Assembly: GCF_038070105.1 (NCBI RefSeq)
Contig: NZ_JBBPBZ010000002.1
Location: 3,206,501 to 3,270,500, forward strand
Source: Methylocystis sp. IM3
GTDB taxonomy: Bacteria > Pseudomonadota > Alphaproteobacteria > Rhizobiales > Beijerinckiaceae
DNA length: 64,000 bases
Direction: 5' to 3'
Position numbers and translations under genes: made by a program. Under the pieces are notes generated by a model. It saw nothing but the letters and a program-made list of their open reading frames with translations. It was not told the origin of the DNA and did not search any database. Every line of letters begins with the position of its first letter. Position 1 is the stretch's first letter. Shown piece after piece: positions 26,060 to 39,800 of this stretch.

Positions 26060-29000
26060 ATGAATGTTTCGGCGCCCTTCATCAAAAGGCCGGTGGCGAC
26101 CTCGCTCATGGCCTTTGCGCTGCTGCTCTTTGGCGTTTTGGGCTATACGCGCCTCTCGATCTCGCCGCTGCCCCAGGTCGATTTTCCCACGATCCAGGTC
26201 ACGACGCAGCTTCCCGGCGCCAATCCCGACACCATCGCCTCGCTGGTGACGGCCTCGCTCGAGCGGCAGTTCGGGCAAATTCCGTCGCTGACCAGCATGT
26301 CGTCGCAAAGCTCCTTCGGCCTCTCGCAGATCACGCTGCAATTCGATCTCGGCCGCGACATCGACGCCGCCGCCCAGGACGTTCAGGCCGCGATCAATTC
26401 CGCCGCCTCGACCCTGCCGCGCGACCTTCCCTATCCGCCGGTCTACGCCAAGGTGAACCCGGCCGACACGCCGGTCCTGACGCTCACCCTCGGCTCGAAG
26501 ACCGCGACGCTGCGCGATCTCTCCGACCTCGCCGACACGCTGATCGCGCCCCAGCTCGCGCAGGTTTCGGGGGTGGGCCGCGTTTCGGTGCAGGGCGGCG
26601 TGCGCCCGGCGATCCGCATCGAGGCGGACCTCGCGCGACTCGCGGCGAACCGCATCGGCATGGAGGATTTGCGTCAGGCGGTCGCGAGCGCCAACAACGC
26701 CGGCGCCAAGGGGTCGCTCGAAGGCCAGCGCCAGTCCTACACGCTGGAGGCCAACGACCAGATTCTGCAGGCCAAGCAATACGAGACGATCATCGTCGCC
26801 TGGCGCAACAAGGCGCCGGTGATGCTGCGCGACGTGGCGAAGGTCTCCGACGGGCTCGAAAACGCCCGCGTCGGCGGCTGGCACAATGGCGAGCAGGCGA
26901 TCATCCTCGACGTGATGCGTCAGCCGGGCGCCAATATCATCGCCACGGTCGAGCGCGTGAAAGAGACGCTCCCCAAGCTGCGCGGCGAATTGCCGGCGGG
27001 CATGAGCCTCGACATCGTCAACGACCGCACCGACACGATCCGCGCCTCGATTCACGAGGTGCAGCTCACCCTCGTCATCGCCGCGGGCCTCGTCGTCGCC
27101 GTGGTGCTGATGTTCCTGCGCAGCTGGCGCGCGACGCTGATCGCCGGCGTCAGCCTGCCGCTCTCGATCATCGCCACCTTCTTCGTGATGTGGGCGGCGG
27201 GCTTCTCGCTCGACAATCTGTCGCTGATGGCGCTCACCATCGGCACGGGCTTCATCGTCGACGACGCCATCGTGATGATCGAGAACGTCTTCCGCAATAT
27301 CGAGCACGGCAAGACGCCGCTTCAGGCGGCGCTCGACGGCGCGCGCGAGATCGGCTTCACCGTCGTCTCGCTCACGGTCTCGCTCATCGCGGTCTTCATC
27401 CCGCTTCTGTTCATGACCGGCATCGTTGGCCGCATGTTCCGCGAATTCGCGCTGACGCTCTCGATCGCCGTCGTCATCTCGGCGGTCATCTCGCTGACGC
27501 TCACGCCCATGCTCTGCGCCGTGCTGCTGCGCGCCGCGCCGGAAAGCGGCGATTCCGCGTGGGAGAGAATGTCTCTCTGGCTCGACGAGAAATATTATCG
27601 CTCGCTCGACTGGGCGCTCGCCCATCAGCGATTCATGATGATCCTGACCGCCGGCACGCTGGCGCTCACCGTGGCGCTGTGGGCCTATATTCCGAAGGGC
27701 TTCCTGCCGCGGCAGGACACGGGCGTGCTCAGCGTCGTTCTGGAGGCTTCGCCCGACGCCTCCTTCGAGCGCATGAAGGCCCTGCAGGCGAAGGTGACCG
27801 ATGTTTTCCGCAAGGACCGCGACGTCACGGGCGTGACCTCCGTGCTCGGCGTCGGGCCGCTCAACGCCACGACCAATGTCGGGCGTCTGACGGTGACGCT
27901 GAAGGACCGCGACCTGCGCGACGCGAGCGCCGACGAGATCGCCGACCGGCTCAAGAAGGAAGGCGAGAGGATCGCCGGCGCAACGCTGTTCATCGAGCCC
28001 GTGCAGGACATCCAGATCACCACGCGGCCGAGCCGCTCGCAGTATCAATACACGCTGACCTCGGCGGACTCGGGCGAATTGCTGCGCTGGTCGAACCGCC
28101 TGCTCGACCGGCTGCGCGCGACGCCCGGCCTGAAGAATGTCGCGGCCGAAACCCAGGACGGCGGCCTGCGCGCGCTCATGCGCATCGACCGCGACAAGAT
28201 GGGCCGCCTCGGCATTTCGGCGCAGGACGTGGACAATGTCTTGAACGACGCCTTCGGCCAGCGCCAGATCTCGACCATCTACACCCAGTCGAACCAGTAT
28301 CGCGTCATTCTGGAGGCCGCGCCGCAATATCTGCGCGACATGTCCGCGCTCGAAAAGCTTTACGTGGCGCCGGTCGGCGGCGGTCCGCAGACGCCGCTCG
28401 CGACCTTCGTGCATATCGAGAATGTCGCGGCGCCGCTTTCCGTGGCGCATCAGGACCAGTTCCCGGCCTCGACCATCAGCTTCGACCTCGCCAAGGGCGT
28501 GGCGCTCGGCGAGGCGGTGAAGATGATCGCGGCGGCCGAGGCCGCGATCGGCATGCCGCCGACCATCACCGGCGTCTTCAGCGCCGACGCGGCCGAGTTC
28601 AACAAGTCGCTTGCGAGCGAGCCCTGGCTCATTCTCGCCGCCGTCATCGCCATCTATGTGGTTCTGGGCGTGCTCTACGAGAGCTTCGCCCATCCCTTCA
28701 CCGTGCTCACGACGCTGCCCTCCGCGGGCGTCGGCGCCTTGCTCGCGCTGCTGGCGCTCGGCATCGACCTCTCGATCGTGGCGCTCATCGGCATCGTGCT
28801 GCTCATGGGCATCGTGAAGAAGAATGCGATCATGATGATCGACTTCGCGCTCGAAGCCGAGCGGCTCGAAGGGCTTTCGCCGCAGGACTCCATCGTGCGC
28901 GCCGCGCAATTGCGTTTCCGCCCGATCATGATGACGACGCTCGCCGCGCTCTTTGGCGCCCTGCCGCTCGCCCTCGCCCATGGACCTGGCAGCGAGCTGC

Positions 29001-29194
29001 GCATTCCGCTGGGCGTCTCCATCATCGGCGGCCTGCTGATGAGCCAGGCGCTGACGCTCTATACGACGCCCGTCCTCTATCTACAGGTGGAGCGGCTGCG
29101 CGAGCGTCTTCTCGGCGCGAAGACCGAAGAGGCCGCCGACCAGGCACCCGCCGAAGCGGAGGAGCCGCCGCACCGGCGCGAGGCGGCCGAATGA
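26060..29194 (+). CDS. mdtB: RND multidrug efflux permease, MdtB-like
   Basis: A 1044-residue hydrophobe/amphiphile efflux (HAE-1) permease. It begins MNVSAPFIKRPVATSLMA, with twelve transmembrane helices (one, then five, in each half) and two large periplasmic loops. Motif GTGFIVDDAIVMIEN (about residues 394-408) carries the proton-relay Asp pair typical of RND pumps. Like E. coli mdtB, it is followed directly by a second permease, and the two probably form a heteromeric pump. Substrates are not predictable from sequence. The next gene starts inside its stop codon. Confidence 0.93.
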   Translation: MNVSAPFIKRPVATSLMAFALLLFGVLGYTRLSISPLPQVDFPTIQVTTQLPGANPDTIASLVTASLERQFGQIPSLTSMSSQSSFGLSQITLQFDLGRDIDAAAQDVQAAINSAASTLPRDLPYPPVYAKVNPADTPVLTLTLGSKTATLRDLSDLADTLIAPQLAQVSGVGRVSVQGGVRPAIRIEADLARLAANRIGMEDLRQAVASANNAGAKGSLEGQRQSYTLEANDQILQAKQYETIIVAWRNKAPVMLRDVAKVSDGLENARVGGWHNGEQAIILDVMRQPGANIIATVERVKETLPKLRGELPAGMSLDIVNDRTDTIRASIHEVQLTLVIAAGLVVAVVLMFLRSWRATLIAGVSLPLSIIATFFVMWAAGFSLDNLSLMALTIGTGFIVDDAIVMIENVFRNIEHGKTPLQAALDGAREIGFTVVSLTVSLIAVFIPLLFMTGIVGRMFREFALTLSIAVVISAVISLTLTPMLCAVLLRAAPESGDSAWERMSLWLDEKYYRSLDWALAHQRFMMILTAGTLALTVALWAYIPKGFLPRQDTGVLSVVLEASPDASFERMKALQAKVTDVFRKDRDVTGVTSVLGVGPLNATTNVGRLTVTLKDRDLRDASADEIADRLKKEGERIAGATLFIEPVQDIQITTRPSRSQYQYTLTSADSGELLRWSNRLLDRLRATPGLKNVAAETQDGGLRALMRIDRDKMGRLGISAQDVDNVLNDAFGQRQISTIYTQSNQYRVILEAAPQYLRDMSALEKLYVAPVGGGPQTPLATFVHIENVAAPLSVAHQDQFPASTISFDLAKGVALGEAVKMIAAAEAAIGMPPTITGVFSADAAEFNKSLASEPWLILAAVIAIYVVLGVLYESFAHPFTVLTTLPSAGVGALLALLALGIDLSIVALIGIVLLMGIVKKNAIMMIDFALEAERLEGLSPQDSIVRAAQLRFRPIMMTTLAALFGALPLALAHGPGSELRIPLGVSIIGGLLMSQALTLYTTPVLYLQVERLRERLLGAKTEEAADQAPAEAEEPPHRREAAE

Positions 29195-32100
29195 ACGTCT
29201 CCGAGCCCTTCATCCGCCGGCCGGTCGGGACCACCCTGCTCGCCGCCGCGCTGTTCCTGCTCGGCGCCGTCGCTTATTTCTTCCTGCCCGTCGCGAGCCT
29301 GCCGGCCGTGGATTTTCCGGCGATCGGCATCAGCGCCTCGCGGCCCGGCGCCGATCCCGAGACCATGGCGGCCTCCGTCGCCGCGCCGCTGGAGCGCCGC
29401 CTCTCCGGCATCGCCGGCCTCAACGAATTGACCTCGACCAGTTCGCTCGGCGCGACGCAGATCATCGCCCAGTTCGACATCGACAAGAACATCGACGCCG
29501 CCGCGCGGGACGTGCAGGCGGCGATCAACGCCTCTCTCGTCGATCTGCCGAGCGACCTGCCCGTGGCGCCGAGCTTCCGCAAGGCGAGCCAGTCGACCAT
29601 GCCGGTGCTGGTGCTGGCGCTGACCTCCGACACGCTGCCGACCTCCGCCATTTTCGACGCGACCGACTCGATCATCGCCCAGCGCATTTCGCAGGTTCCG
29701 GGCGTCGCCGAAGCGCGCATCGCCGGCGCCGAACAGCCGGCGATCCGCGTGCAGGTCGATTCGGCGCGGCTCGCGGCGATGAATCTCGGCGTCAATGAAG
29801 TGGCGCGCGCGCTCTTTGCCGCCAATGCGCATTCGGCCGTCGGCGCGCTCGCCGGAACCACGCAGGAAATCACGCTCAGCGCGACCGATCAGCTCTCGAC
29901 GCCCGAGGATTACCGCAACATCGTCGTCGCGTCGCGCAATGGCGCCGTGGTGAAGCTCGGCGATGTCGCGACCGTCGAGCGCAGCGTGCGCAACCGCATG
30001 TCGGCGGGCTGGTTCAACGGCAAACCGGCGGTGCTCGTCATCGTCACCAAGCAGCCCAGCGCCAATGTCATCGAGACCGTCGATCACATCAAGGCGCTGC
30101 TGCCGCAGCTCTCCGAGTGGATCCCCTCCGGCATCAAGATCGACGTGCTCTCGGACCGCACCCAGACGATCCGCGCCAGCATTCACGACATACAATTCAC
30201 GCTCGCCATTTCGGTGGCGCTGGTGATGATGGTCGTCTTCGTTTTCCTGCGTCGCGCGACGCCGGTGATCGCGGCCGGCGTCACCGTGCCGCTCTCGCTC
30301 GTCGGCACTTGCGCCGCCATGTGGCTCGCGGGCTTTTCGATCGACAATCTGTCGCTCATGGCGCTCACCATCTCGGTGGGCTTCGTCGTCGACGACGCCA
30401 TCGTCATGATCGAGAACATCGAGAGCAATCGCGAGAAGGGCCTCTCCCGCCTCGACGCGGCGCTCGTCGGCGCGCGGCAGATCGGCTTCACCGTGGTCTC
30501 GATCAGCCTCTCGCTGATCGCCGTCTTCATCCCGCTCCTCTTCATGGAAGGCGTGATGGGGCGGCTGCTGCGCGAATTCTCCGTCACGCTCACCTTCGCG
30601 ATCCTCATCTCGACGGTCGTCTCGCTCACGGTGACGCCCATGCTCTGCGCCTGGCTGCCGGCGCCGGAGAAGAAGCAGCCGAGCCGCTTCGACCGCCTGA
30701 TCGAGGGCGGCCTCGAGCGTGTCGTCGAATTTTACACGCGAACGCTGCGCCCCGTCGTCGATCATCCCTGGATCACGCTCGTCGTCATTCTCGGCGCCAT
30801 CGTATGGACCGTACAGCTCTACCGCACCATTCCGAAAGGAAACCTGCCGCAAGACGACATCGGCCTGATCAACGGCACGACGGAAGCCTCGGCCGACGTC
30901 TCCTTCGAGGAAATGGCGCGCCTGCAAAGACGGGCGACGGAAGTGCTGCTCGCGGACCCCGACGTCGCCAATGTCGGCTCCTTCATCGGCGCCGGGCCGC
31001 TCACGGCCGCAGGAAATCAGGGCCGCCTGTTCGTCGCGCTGAAGCCGATCGGCCAGCGCAAGGTCTCGAGCAAGGAGGTGATCAACCGGCTGCGCAAGGA
31101 ATTCGCCAAGATCGCCGGGCTCAGCGTTTTCATGGTGCCCTCGCAGGATTTGCGCAGCGGCGGACGCGTCAGCAAGTCGCAATATCAGTTCACTCTCGCC
31201 GACGCCTCGCTCGAAGAGCTCGAGGAGTGGCGCGAGAAAGTGCTCGCGCGCATGAAGAAGCTGCCCGAGCTCGTGGACGTGACCTCGGACAAGGAGCAGG
31301 GCGGCCTGCGCGCCTCGGTCATCATCGACCGCAACGCCGCCTCGCGCATGAATGTGCCGATCGCCGCGATCAACGCCGCGCTCAACAGCGCCTTCGGCCA
31401 GCGGCAGGACACGATCATCTACACGCAACGCAATCAGTATCGCGTCGTCTTCGAGACGCCGCCCGCGCGCCAGCGCGACATTCGCGACCTCGCCGGCGTC
31501 TATGTGTCGAGCGCCTCGGGCGTTCAGATTCCGCTGACCTCGCTCGCGCGCATCGAGCGCGGCTCCTCGCCGCTCGTCGTCAATCACCAGGGCGTGCTGC
31601 CGGCGGTGACCCTGTCCTACAATGTCGCGCCGGGCTCCACGCTCGACGCCGCGACGGCGGCGATCGAGACGATGATCGCCGAGCTCAATCCGCCGAGCAG
31701 CCTGCACACCGGCTTCGCCGGCGACGCCGCCGATTTCCGCAAGATCGCGCGCGGCATGGCGGCGCTCATTCTCGCCGCGCTGCTCGCGGTCTACATCATC
31801 CTCGGCATTCTCTACGAAAGCCTCCTGCATCCGATCACCATCATTTCGACCCTGCCTTCGGCGGGGCTCGGCGCACTGCTCTCGCTCGAGCTGTTTGGCG
31901 TCGAATTCACTGTGATCGCCTTCATCGGCATCCTGCTGCTCATCGGCATCGTGAAGAAGAACGGCATCATGCTCGTCGACTTCGCGCTTTCAGCCGAACG
32001 CGAGGAGGGTCTTTCGATTCACGATGCGGCGCTCGAAGCCGCGAAGGAGCGCTTCCGGCCCATTCTCATGACGACGCTCGCCGCCATGTTCGGCGCGCTG

Positions 32101-32289
32101 CCGCTCGCCTTCGCCTCCGGCATCGGCGCGGAACTGCGGCGCCCGCTCGGCATCACCATCATCGGCGGCCTGCTGCTGAGCCAGATTCTGACGCTCTACA
32201 CGACGCCGGTGATTTATCTGCTCATGAGCAAATTGCGCCGCAAGCGCAAGGGCGCGACTGCGAGACAGGAGAGCGCGGCGGCCGCGTGA
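29191..32289 (+). CDS. mdtC: RND multidrug efflux permease, MdtC-like
   Basis: A 1032-residue HAE-1 RND permease, paralogous to the upstream gene, opening MNVSEPFIRRPVGTTLLAA. The proton-relay motif SVGFVVDDAIVMIEN is present around residues 394-408. ATG at 29191 overlaps the mdtB stop (ATGA), indicating coupled translation and fixed stoichiometry. The gene order outer-membrane factor, adaptor, B-type and C-type permease differs from E. coli mdtABC only by including its own outer-membrane channel. No regulator gene is adjacent. Confidence 0.93.
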   Translation: MNVSEPFIRRPVGTTLLAAALFLLGAVAYFFLPVASLPAVDFPAIGISASRPGADPETMAASVAAPLERRLSGIAGLNELTSTSSLGATQIIAQFDIDKNIDAAARDVQAAINASLVDLPSDLPVAPSFRKASQSTMPVLVLALTSDTLPTSAIFDATDSIIAQRISQVPGVAEARIAGAEQPAIRVQVDSARLAAMNLGVNEVARALFAANAHSAVGALAGTTQEITLSATDQLSTPEDYRNIVVASRNGAVVKLGDVATVERSVRNRMSAGWFNGKPAVLVIVTKQPSANVIETVDHIKALLPQLSEWIPSGIKIDVLSDRTQTIRASIHDIQFTLAISVALVMMVVFVFLRRATPVIAAGVTVPLSLVGTCAAMWLAGFSIDNLSLMALTISVGFVVDDAIVMIENIESNREKGLSRLDAALVGARQIGFTVVSISLSLIAVFIPLLFMEGVMGRLLREFSVTLTFAILISTVVSLTVTPMLCAWLPAPEKKQPSRFDRLIEGGLERVVEFYTRTLRPVVDHPWITLVVILGAIVWTVQLYRTIPKGNLPQDDIGLINGTTEASADVSFEEMARLQRRATEVLLADPDVANVGSFIGAGPLTAAGNQGRLFVALKPIGQRKVSSKEVINRLRKEFAKIAGLSVFMVPSQDLRSGGRVSKSQYQFTLADASLEELEEWREKVLARMKKLPELVDVTSDKEQGGLRASVIIDRNAASRMNVPIAAINAALNSAFGQRQDTIIYTQRNQYRVVFETPPARQRDIRDLAGVYVSSASGVQIPLTSLARIERGSSPLVVNHQGVLPAVTLSYNVAPGSTLDAATAAIETMIAELNPPSSLHTGFAGDAADFRKIARGMAALILAALLAVYIILGILYESLLHPITIISTLPSAGLGALLSLELFGVEFTVIAFIGILLLIGIVKKNGIMLVDFALSAEREEGLSIHDAALEAAKERFRPILMTTLAAMFGALPLAFASGIGAELRRPLGITIIGGLLLSQILTLYTTPVIYLLMSKLRRKRKGATARQESAAAA

Positions 32290-32325
32290 GGCGCGCCGCC
32301 AGGGCCGCCGAGAGGCGCAAGGAAG

Positions 32326-32619
32326 TTAATTCGCTCTCGCGTCGGGGTGTTCGAAGAAGAAGCGCAACACCTGCGCCTTGCCGCAATCCTCGATCGGCAC
32401 GTGCCAGAACTTCGAGTCCATGTCGGGGAAGCGTTCCATCGGCAGATGGATTTCCGTCAGCCGCGCGCGATTGTCGAAGCCGCGCAGCATGGCGCTTTCG
32501 AGAAGCTTCAACAGCTCCTCCTCGCACTCCGGCACCTCCGTGACGGTCACGACGGTGTTGTTGGCAAGCAGGAAGGCTTTGTCGAAATATCGTTCGATGG
32601 TCGCCGGCGCCATGGTCAT
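32326..32619 (-). CDS. Hypothetical protein (97 aa)
   Basis: A small soluble protein I do not recognise, about 97 residues, acidic, without signal peptide or membrane segment. Visible features are an aromatic start (TIERYFDKAFLL), an acidic helix (PECEEELLKLLESAML) and a C-terminal segment with FWHVPIEDCGKAQVLRFF. ATG at 32619 (MTMAP) has GGAG just upstream; an ATG at 32613 is equally possible, and the frame is open to 32673. It is convergent with mdtC and downstream of bluB on the same strand (about 140 bases), so it might belong to the cobalamin transcript. Confidence 0.6.
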   Translation of the reverse strand: MTMAPATIERYFDKAFLLANNTVVTVTEVPECEEELLKLLESAMLRGFDNRARLTEIHLPMERFPDMDSKFWHVPIEDCGKAQVLRFFFEHPDARAN

Positions 32620-32759
32620 GCGTCTCCGCAGCTCCCGAAAACATGGAGCGTCGCGATGATTCCCAATTGCCAACGCAACGGCAAACGTCTTCGTTTGCGA
32701 CGCTTAAGATGGCGTTGACGATCGAGGAATTGCTCGCCGGTTGCTATTTGGTAAAGGAA

Positions 32760-34512
<1,753 letters not shown>

Positions 34513-34516
<4 letters not shown>

Positions 34517-35970
34517 CGGGCGATCTCCAGCAGCGCGTCGAGGTCGATGAAGCTTTCGCAATGGGCCGCGAGGGCGTCGAGCGTCTCCTCGATCGACGCC
34601 TCGAAGCGCAGCGGCGACGCCTCGGCGCCGATCGCCGCCAGAAAGGCGGAGCGCAGGGCGTCGTCGGCGAAGAGCCCGTGCACATAGGCGCCCATGACGA
34701 GGCCATCCGTGGAGACGGCGCCGTCGAGGCGCCCGTCGTCGAACCGCAGCAGGGGCCGCGCGCAGGCCGCGCCCGAGGTTTCGCCGACATGCATCTCATA
34801 GCCGTGAAACGGCGCGTCGAAGGCGAGCCCGCGTCCGCCGACGGCGACGAGCGTCTTCGTGTCGGTCAAAACCGTTTCCATGTCGAGAAGGCCGAGACCC
34901 TGCGCCTCGCGCACGGCGCCTTCCATGCCCAACGGATCACGAATGGCGCGCCCAAGCATCTGATAGCCGCCGCAAATGCCGAAGACCCGCCCGCCGCGCC
35001 GGACATGTGCGAGAATGTCGGTGTCCCAGCCATGGGCGCGCAGCGCGGCGAGATCGGCGATCGTCGCCTTGGAGCCCGGCAGAACCACGAGCCGCGCCGC
35101 CGCCGGAACGGGATCGCCCGGCGCGATGAAGCGCAGATCGACGCCCGGCTCCGCCTTCAGCGGATCGAGATCGTCGAAATTGGCGATATGGGGCAGCAGC
35201 GGAACGGCGACGACGACGCCCTCCTTTTCCCTGGCGCGTGCGCTTTTCAGGCCGAAGGCGTCCTCGGCCGGCAGACGCGCGGCGCGCTCGAAATAGGGCA
35301 GAAGCCCCAGCGCGCGCCAGCCGGTGCGCTCGGCCACGAAGCGCATCCCTTCGTCGAAAAGGGAGGCGTCGCCGCGAAATTTGTTGACGATGAAGCCTTC
35401 GATCATCGCCGCGTCGTTCGCGTCGAGCACCGCCTTGCAGCCGACGAGCTGGGCGATGACGCCGCCGCGGTCGATGTCGCCGACGAGCACGACCGGCGCG
35501 TCCGCCGCGCGGGCGAAGCCCATGTTGGCAATGTCATTGGCGCGCAGATTGACTTCCGCCGCGCTCCCCGCGCCTTCGACGATGACGAGATCGGCCGTCG
35601 CGCAGAGGCGCGCGAAGCTTTCCATCACGGCGGGCATGAGTTTGGGCTTCCAGCTCTGATAGTCGCGCGCCGTCGCCTGTCCGGCGATCCGGCCGCGCAC
35701 CACCACCTGCGACCCATTGGCGCCCTGCGGCTTGAGAAGGACCGGGTTCATGTCGACGCTTGCGGCAAGCCGCGCGGCGCGCGCCTGCAAGGCCTGGGCG
35801 CGGCCGATCTCGCCGCCGTCTTCCGTCACGGCGGCGTTGTTCGACATATTCTGCGGCTTGAAGGGCGCGACCCGCAGGCCGCGATTGACGAAGGCGCGCG
35901 CGAGGCCCGCGACGACGAGCGACTTGCCCACGTCCGACCCCGTGCCCTGAATCATCAGCTTGCGGCTCAT
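34513..35970 (-). CDS. cobQ: Cobyric acid synthase
   Basis: A 485-residue ATP-dependent amidotransferase that amidates adenosylcobyrinic acid a,c-diamide at four positions. The N-terminal P-loop-like [17 protein letters not shown] (residues 6-22) and [13 protein letters not shown] are CobQ signatures. The C-terminal glutamine amidotransferase domain shows the nucleophile cysteine in [12 protein letters not shown] (about 330-341) and a histidine in YVHGLF (about 441-446). Its start overlaps cobK by four bases and its stop overlaps cobC, so cobK-cobQ-cobC-bluB are tightly coupled. Confidence 0.96.
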
Positions 35971-36695
35971 GACGCCAGAAAGGCCAGAACGGCGTCGATG
36001 TCCTGCGCGACCGCGACGCCTTCGCGCGGGGGCGGCGCGATCATGACGACGGGAAGCCCGAGCGCCCGCGCCGCCTCGATCTTGGCGTAGGTGAGGGCGC
36101 CGCCGCTGTTCTTGCTCACGACAATCTCGATCCGCCGCGCGCGCATGAGGGCGATTTCATCCTCGCGCGCGAAAGGGCCGCGCGCGGCGACGAGTTCACA
36201 GCTTGGCGGCAGGTCCTTCGGGTCGGGTCGCTCGATCACGCGCAGCACATAATCATGCTGCGGCGCGGCGCGAAAGTCTGCAACGCCCTGACGGCCGATC
36301 GTGAGAAAGACCCGGCGCGGCGTTTCGCCCAATGCGGCGGCCGCGGCGGCGTTGTCCTTGACCTCGATCCACCGGTCGCCGGGCTCGGGCGCCCAGGGTG
36401 CGCGCGCATGGGCGATGAGCGGCAAGTCGAGCGCCGCGCAGGCCGCGCGGGCGTTTGCAGAGATCTGCGCCGCGAAGGGATGGGTGGCGTCGACGACATG
36501 GGTGAAGCGCCCCTCGGCGAGATAGCGCGCGAGCCCCTCGGCGCCGCCGAAGCCGCCGACGCGCGTCGGCAGCGCCTGCGCCAGCGGCGCGCTGGTGCGG
36601 CCGGCGAGCGAAACGACGCCCTCGACGCCGAGCTCGGCCAGACGCGCGGCGAGCGCGCGGCCTTCGCTCGCGCCGCCGAGCAGCAGCACGCGCAC
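35967..36695 (-). CDS. cobK: Precorrin-6A reductase (cobalt-precorrin-6A reductase)
   Basis: An enzyme of about 242 residues that uses NADPH to reduce the corrin macrocycle at precorrin-6A. Recognisable blocks are [17 protein letters not shown] at the start, [16 protein letters not shown] (about 67-82), [10 protein letters not shown] and [18 protein letters not shown], all typical of CobK/CbiJ. The start is not certain. I use GTG at 36695, which begins exactly at the conserved core; an ATG at 36791 would add 32 unconserved residues. The stop overlaps cobQ (ATGA). Confidence 0.87.
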   Translation of the reverse strand: MRVLLLGGASEGRALAARLAELGVEGVVSLAGRTSAPLAQALPTRVGGFGGAEGLARYLAEGRFTHVVDATHPFAAQISANARAACAALDLPLIAHARAPWAPEPGDRWIEVKDNAAAAAALGETPRRVFLTIGRQGVADFRAAPQHDYVLRVIERPDPKDLPPSCELVAARGPFAREDEIALMRARRIEIVVSKNSGGALTYAKIEAARALGLPVVMIAPPPREGVAVAQDIDAVLAFLAS

Positions 36696-36802
36696 GCCCT
36701 TGCCTTGCGCAGGTCCTGTCTCCGCTGGGGAGAGGGTCGGAGCGACTGCATCGCCCCGGCGCGTCGCCCCGCCGCCTGGATGCCGGATCATTGCCGCGAC
36801 GC

Positions 36803-39800
36803 TCACTCCGCCGCGAGCTTCACGGCCGCCGGGCTGCGGAACTCGGCCATGAGACGCGCCCGCTCGATCTCGGCCGCCGCGATGTGGCGGCCCTTGATAT
36901 GGCCGAAGCCGCGAATCTTTTCGGGAAGCCGCGCCAGCGCCACGGCGGCGGCGTGATTGTCGGGCGTGAGCGAGACGAGGATGTCGTCGAGCAGCGCCTC
37001 GTAATCCGCCAGAAGCTTGCGCTCGACGATCCGGTCGTTGTTGAAGCGCGTCACGTCGAACCAGCGACCGCGAATCCATTTGAGCCGGGCCAGAACCTTC
37101 ATGACCGAAAACATCCACGGCCCGAAGGTGATCTTGCGCGAGCCGCCGAAGTCGGTCTTGCGCTGAAGGAAGGGAATGGGCGGCGCGAGATGCAGTTCGA
37201 GGCGAAGATCGCCTTCGAACGTCTCGGCGAGCTGGCGCTGGAACGCTTCGCTCGTATAGAGCCGCGAGACTTCGAACTCGTCCTTGAAAGCCATCAGCTT
37301 GAAGAGATAGCGGGCGGCCGCCTCGGTCAGTTCGGTCGAGCCGGGAGCGCGCGCCGTCTCGACCCGCGCGATGGCCTCGACGCGGGCGCGATAATGCGCG
37401 CTATAGGCTTCGTTCTGATAGTCGACGAGGAAAGCGGCGCGCCGCTCGATGACGTCCTCGAGCGTCTTCGAGCGCTGCTTCGCCTCCGTCGGACGGCGCA
37501 GCGATTGCACGACCGCCTCGACGCTCTTCATGTCATGCGCGGCGCGGCGGCCCCAAAGAAAGGCCGAATGATTCATCGGCACGGATTCGCCGTTGAGCTC
37601 GATGGCGCGCAGGATCGCCGCCTCGGAGAGCGGCAGATAACCCTTCTGCCAGGCGTAGCCGAGGATGAAGATATTGGCGGCGATGGAGTCGCCGAGCAGC
37701 GCCTGGGCGAGCGCGGTCGTGTCGATGAAGATCGACTCCGGCCCGGCGGCGCGGCGGATCGCCTGCTTGATCTCTTCCGACGGCAGGACGAAATCCGGAT
37801 TGCGCTCGATGTCGCCGGGAAAGACTTCGGCGCTGTTGACGAGCACGGCCGTCTTGCCCTGCTCCACCGCGGCGAGCACCTGCCGCGCGCCGGCCACGAC
37901 GAGATCGCAGCCGAGCAGCAGATTCGCTTCGCCTGCGGCGATGCGGATCGCGTGAACGTCGGCCGGCGCGCGGCCGATCTTCACATGGCAATAGACGGCG
38001 CCGCCCTTCTGCGCGAGGCCGGCCATGTCGATGACGCCGACGCCCTTGCCCTCGAGATGCGCGGCCATGCCGAGAATGGCGGAAACCGTCACGACGCCCG
38101 TGCCGCCGAGGCCCGCGATCAGAACCCCATAGGGCGTCGCGCCGATCTCAGCGATCTTGGGCTCGGGCAGCGCGGGCTGGCCGTTGGCGTCCTCCTTCGT
38201 GGGCAGCGGCGCCTTTTTCATGCGGGCGCCGTGCACGGTCACGAAGCTCGGGCAGAAGCCCTCGAGGCAGGAGAAATCCTTGTTGCAGGCCGACTGGTCG
38301 ATGCGGCGCTTGCGGCCGAATTCGGTCTCGACCGGCTGCACCGCGACGCAGTTCGACGCCGTGCCGCAGTCGCCGCAGCCTTCGCACACGAGCTCGTTGA
38401 TGATGATGCGCGCGTCCGGATCAGGCATCAGGCCGCGCTTGCGCAGGCGGCGCTTTTCGGTCGCGCAGGTCTGGTCGTAGATGAGGACGGTGACGCCTTC
38501 CGTCTCCGACAGCTCGCGCTGCACCTCGTTGATGACGTTGCGGTGGTGAATGGTGAGGCCCGGCGGCCAGGCGATGGTCGGCGGATATTTGCCGGGCTCG
38601 TCCGAGACGAGCGCGATCTTCTGCACGCCCTCGGCCGCGACCTGCCGCACGATGGCTTCGACGCTGAGGCCGCCCTCGTGCTTCTGGCCGCCCGTCATGG
38701 CGACGACGCCATTGTAGAGAATCTTGAAGGTGATGTTGGTCCCGGCCGCGACGGCGAAGCGGATGGCGAGCGAGCCGGAATGATTATAGGTGCCGTCGCC
38801 GAGGTTCTGGAACATGTGCCGGCGCGTGGAGAAGGGCGCCTCGCCGATCCAGTTGGCGCCCTCGCCGCCCATATGGGTGTAGCCCTCCGTCGAGCGGCCC
38901 ATCCATTGCGCCATGTAATGACAGCCGATGCCCGTATAGGCGCGCGCGCCCTCCGGCACATGGGTCGAGGTCGAGTGCGGGCAGCCGGCGCAGAAATGCG
39001 GCACGCGGACGGTGACGTCGGTCATCGTCTTGCGCCGGTCCTGCAGACGCTCCAGCCGGCGCACGCGCGCTTCGAGCTCCTCCGAGCCGTGGTATTTCAG
39101 CAGGCGCCGGCCGATGGCGATGGCGATGTCATTGGCGTCGAGCGCGCCCTTCGCGGGGAAGAGCCAGTCGCCGCGCTCGTCCGTCTTGCCGATGCAGACC
39201 GGCTGATGCGGCGCGCCATAGAGCGTCTCGCGCAGCTGGGATTCGATCAGCGAACGCTTCTCCTCGACCACCATGATGAGATCGAGGCCGCGCGCGAAGT
39301 CGAGAACGCCCTTCGGCTCCAGCGGCCAGGGCGCGCCGATCTTGTAGAGGCGCAGGCCGAGATCATTGGCGCGCGTCTCGTCTACGCCGAGATCGTCGAG
39401 CGCCTGACGCACGTCGAGATAGGACTTGCCGACGGTGATGACGCCGATCTTCGGGTTGGCGCCGCCCGAGGTGATGATCCGGTTGAGGCGATTGGCGCGG
39501 ATGAAGGCGAGCATGGCGTCGCGCTTGCTCTCCTGCAGCCGCTCCTCCTGCGCGAGCACCGGATCGCTCGGGCGAATGTTGAGCCCGCCCGGCGGCATGA
39601 CGAAATCATGAGGGATGACGGGGCGCACGCGCTCGAGCGAACCGTCGATCGAGGCGGTCGACTCGACCGTGTCCTTCAGAAGCTTCAGCCCGACCCAGAC
39701 CCCGGCGAAGCGCGACAAGGCGAAGCCGTAGAGGCCGTAGTCGAGAATTTCCTGCACGCCCGCGGGAGACAGGATCGGCATCATCACATCGACGAAATGG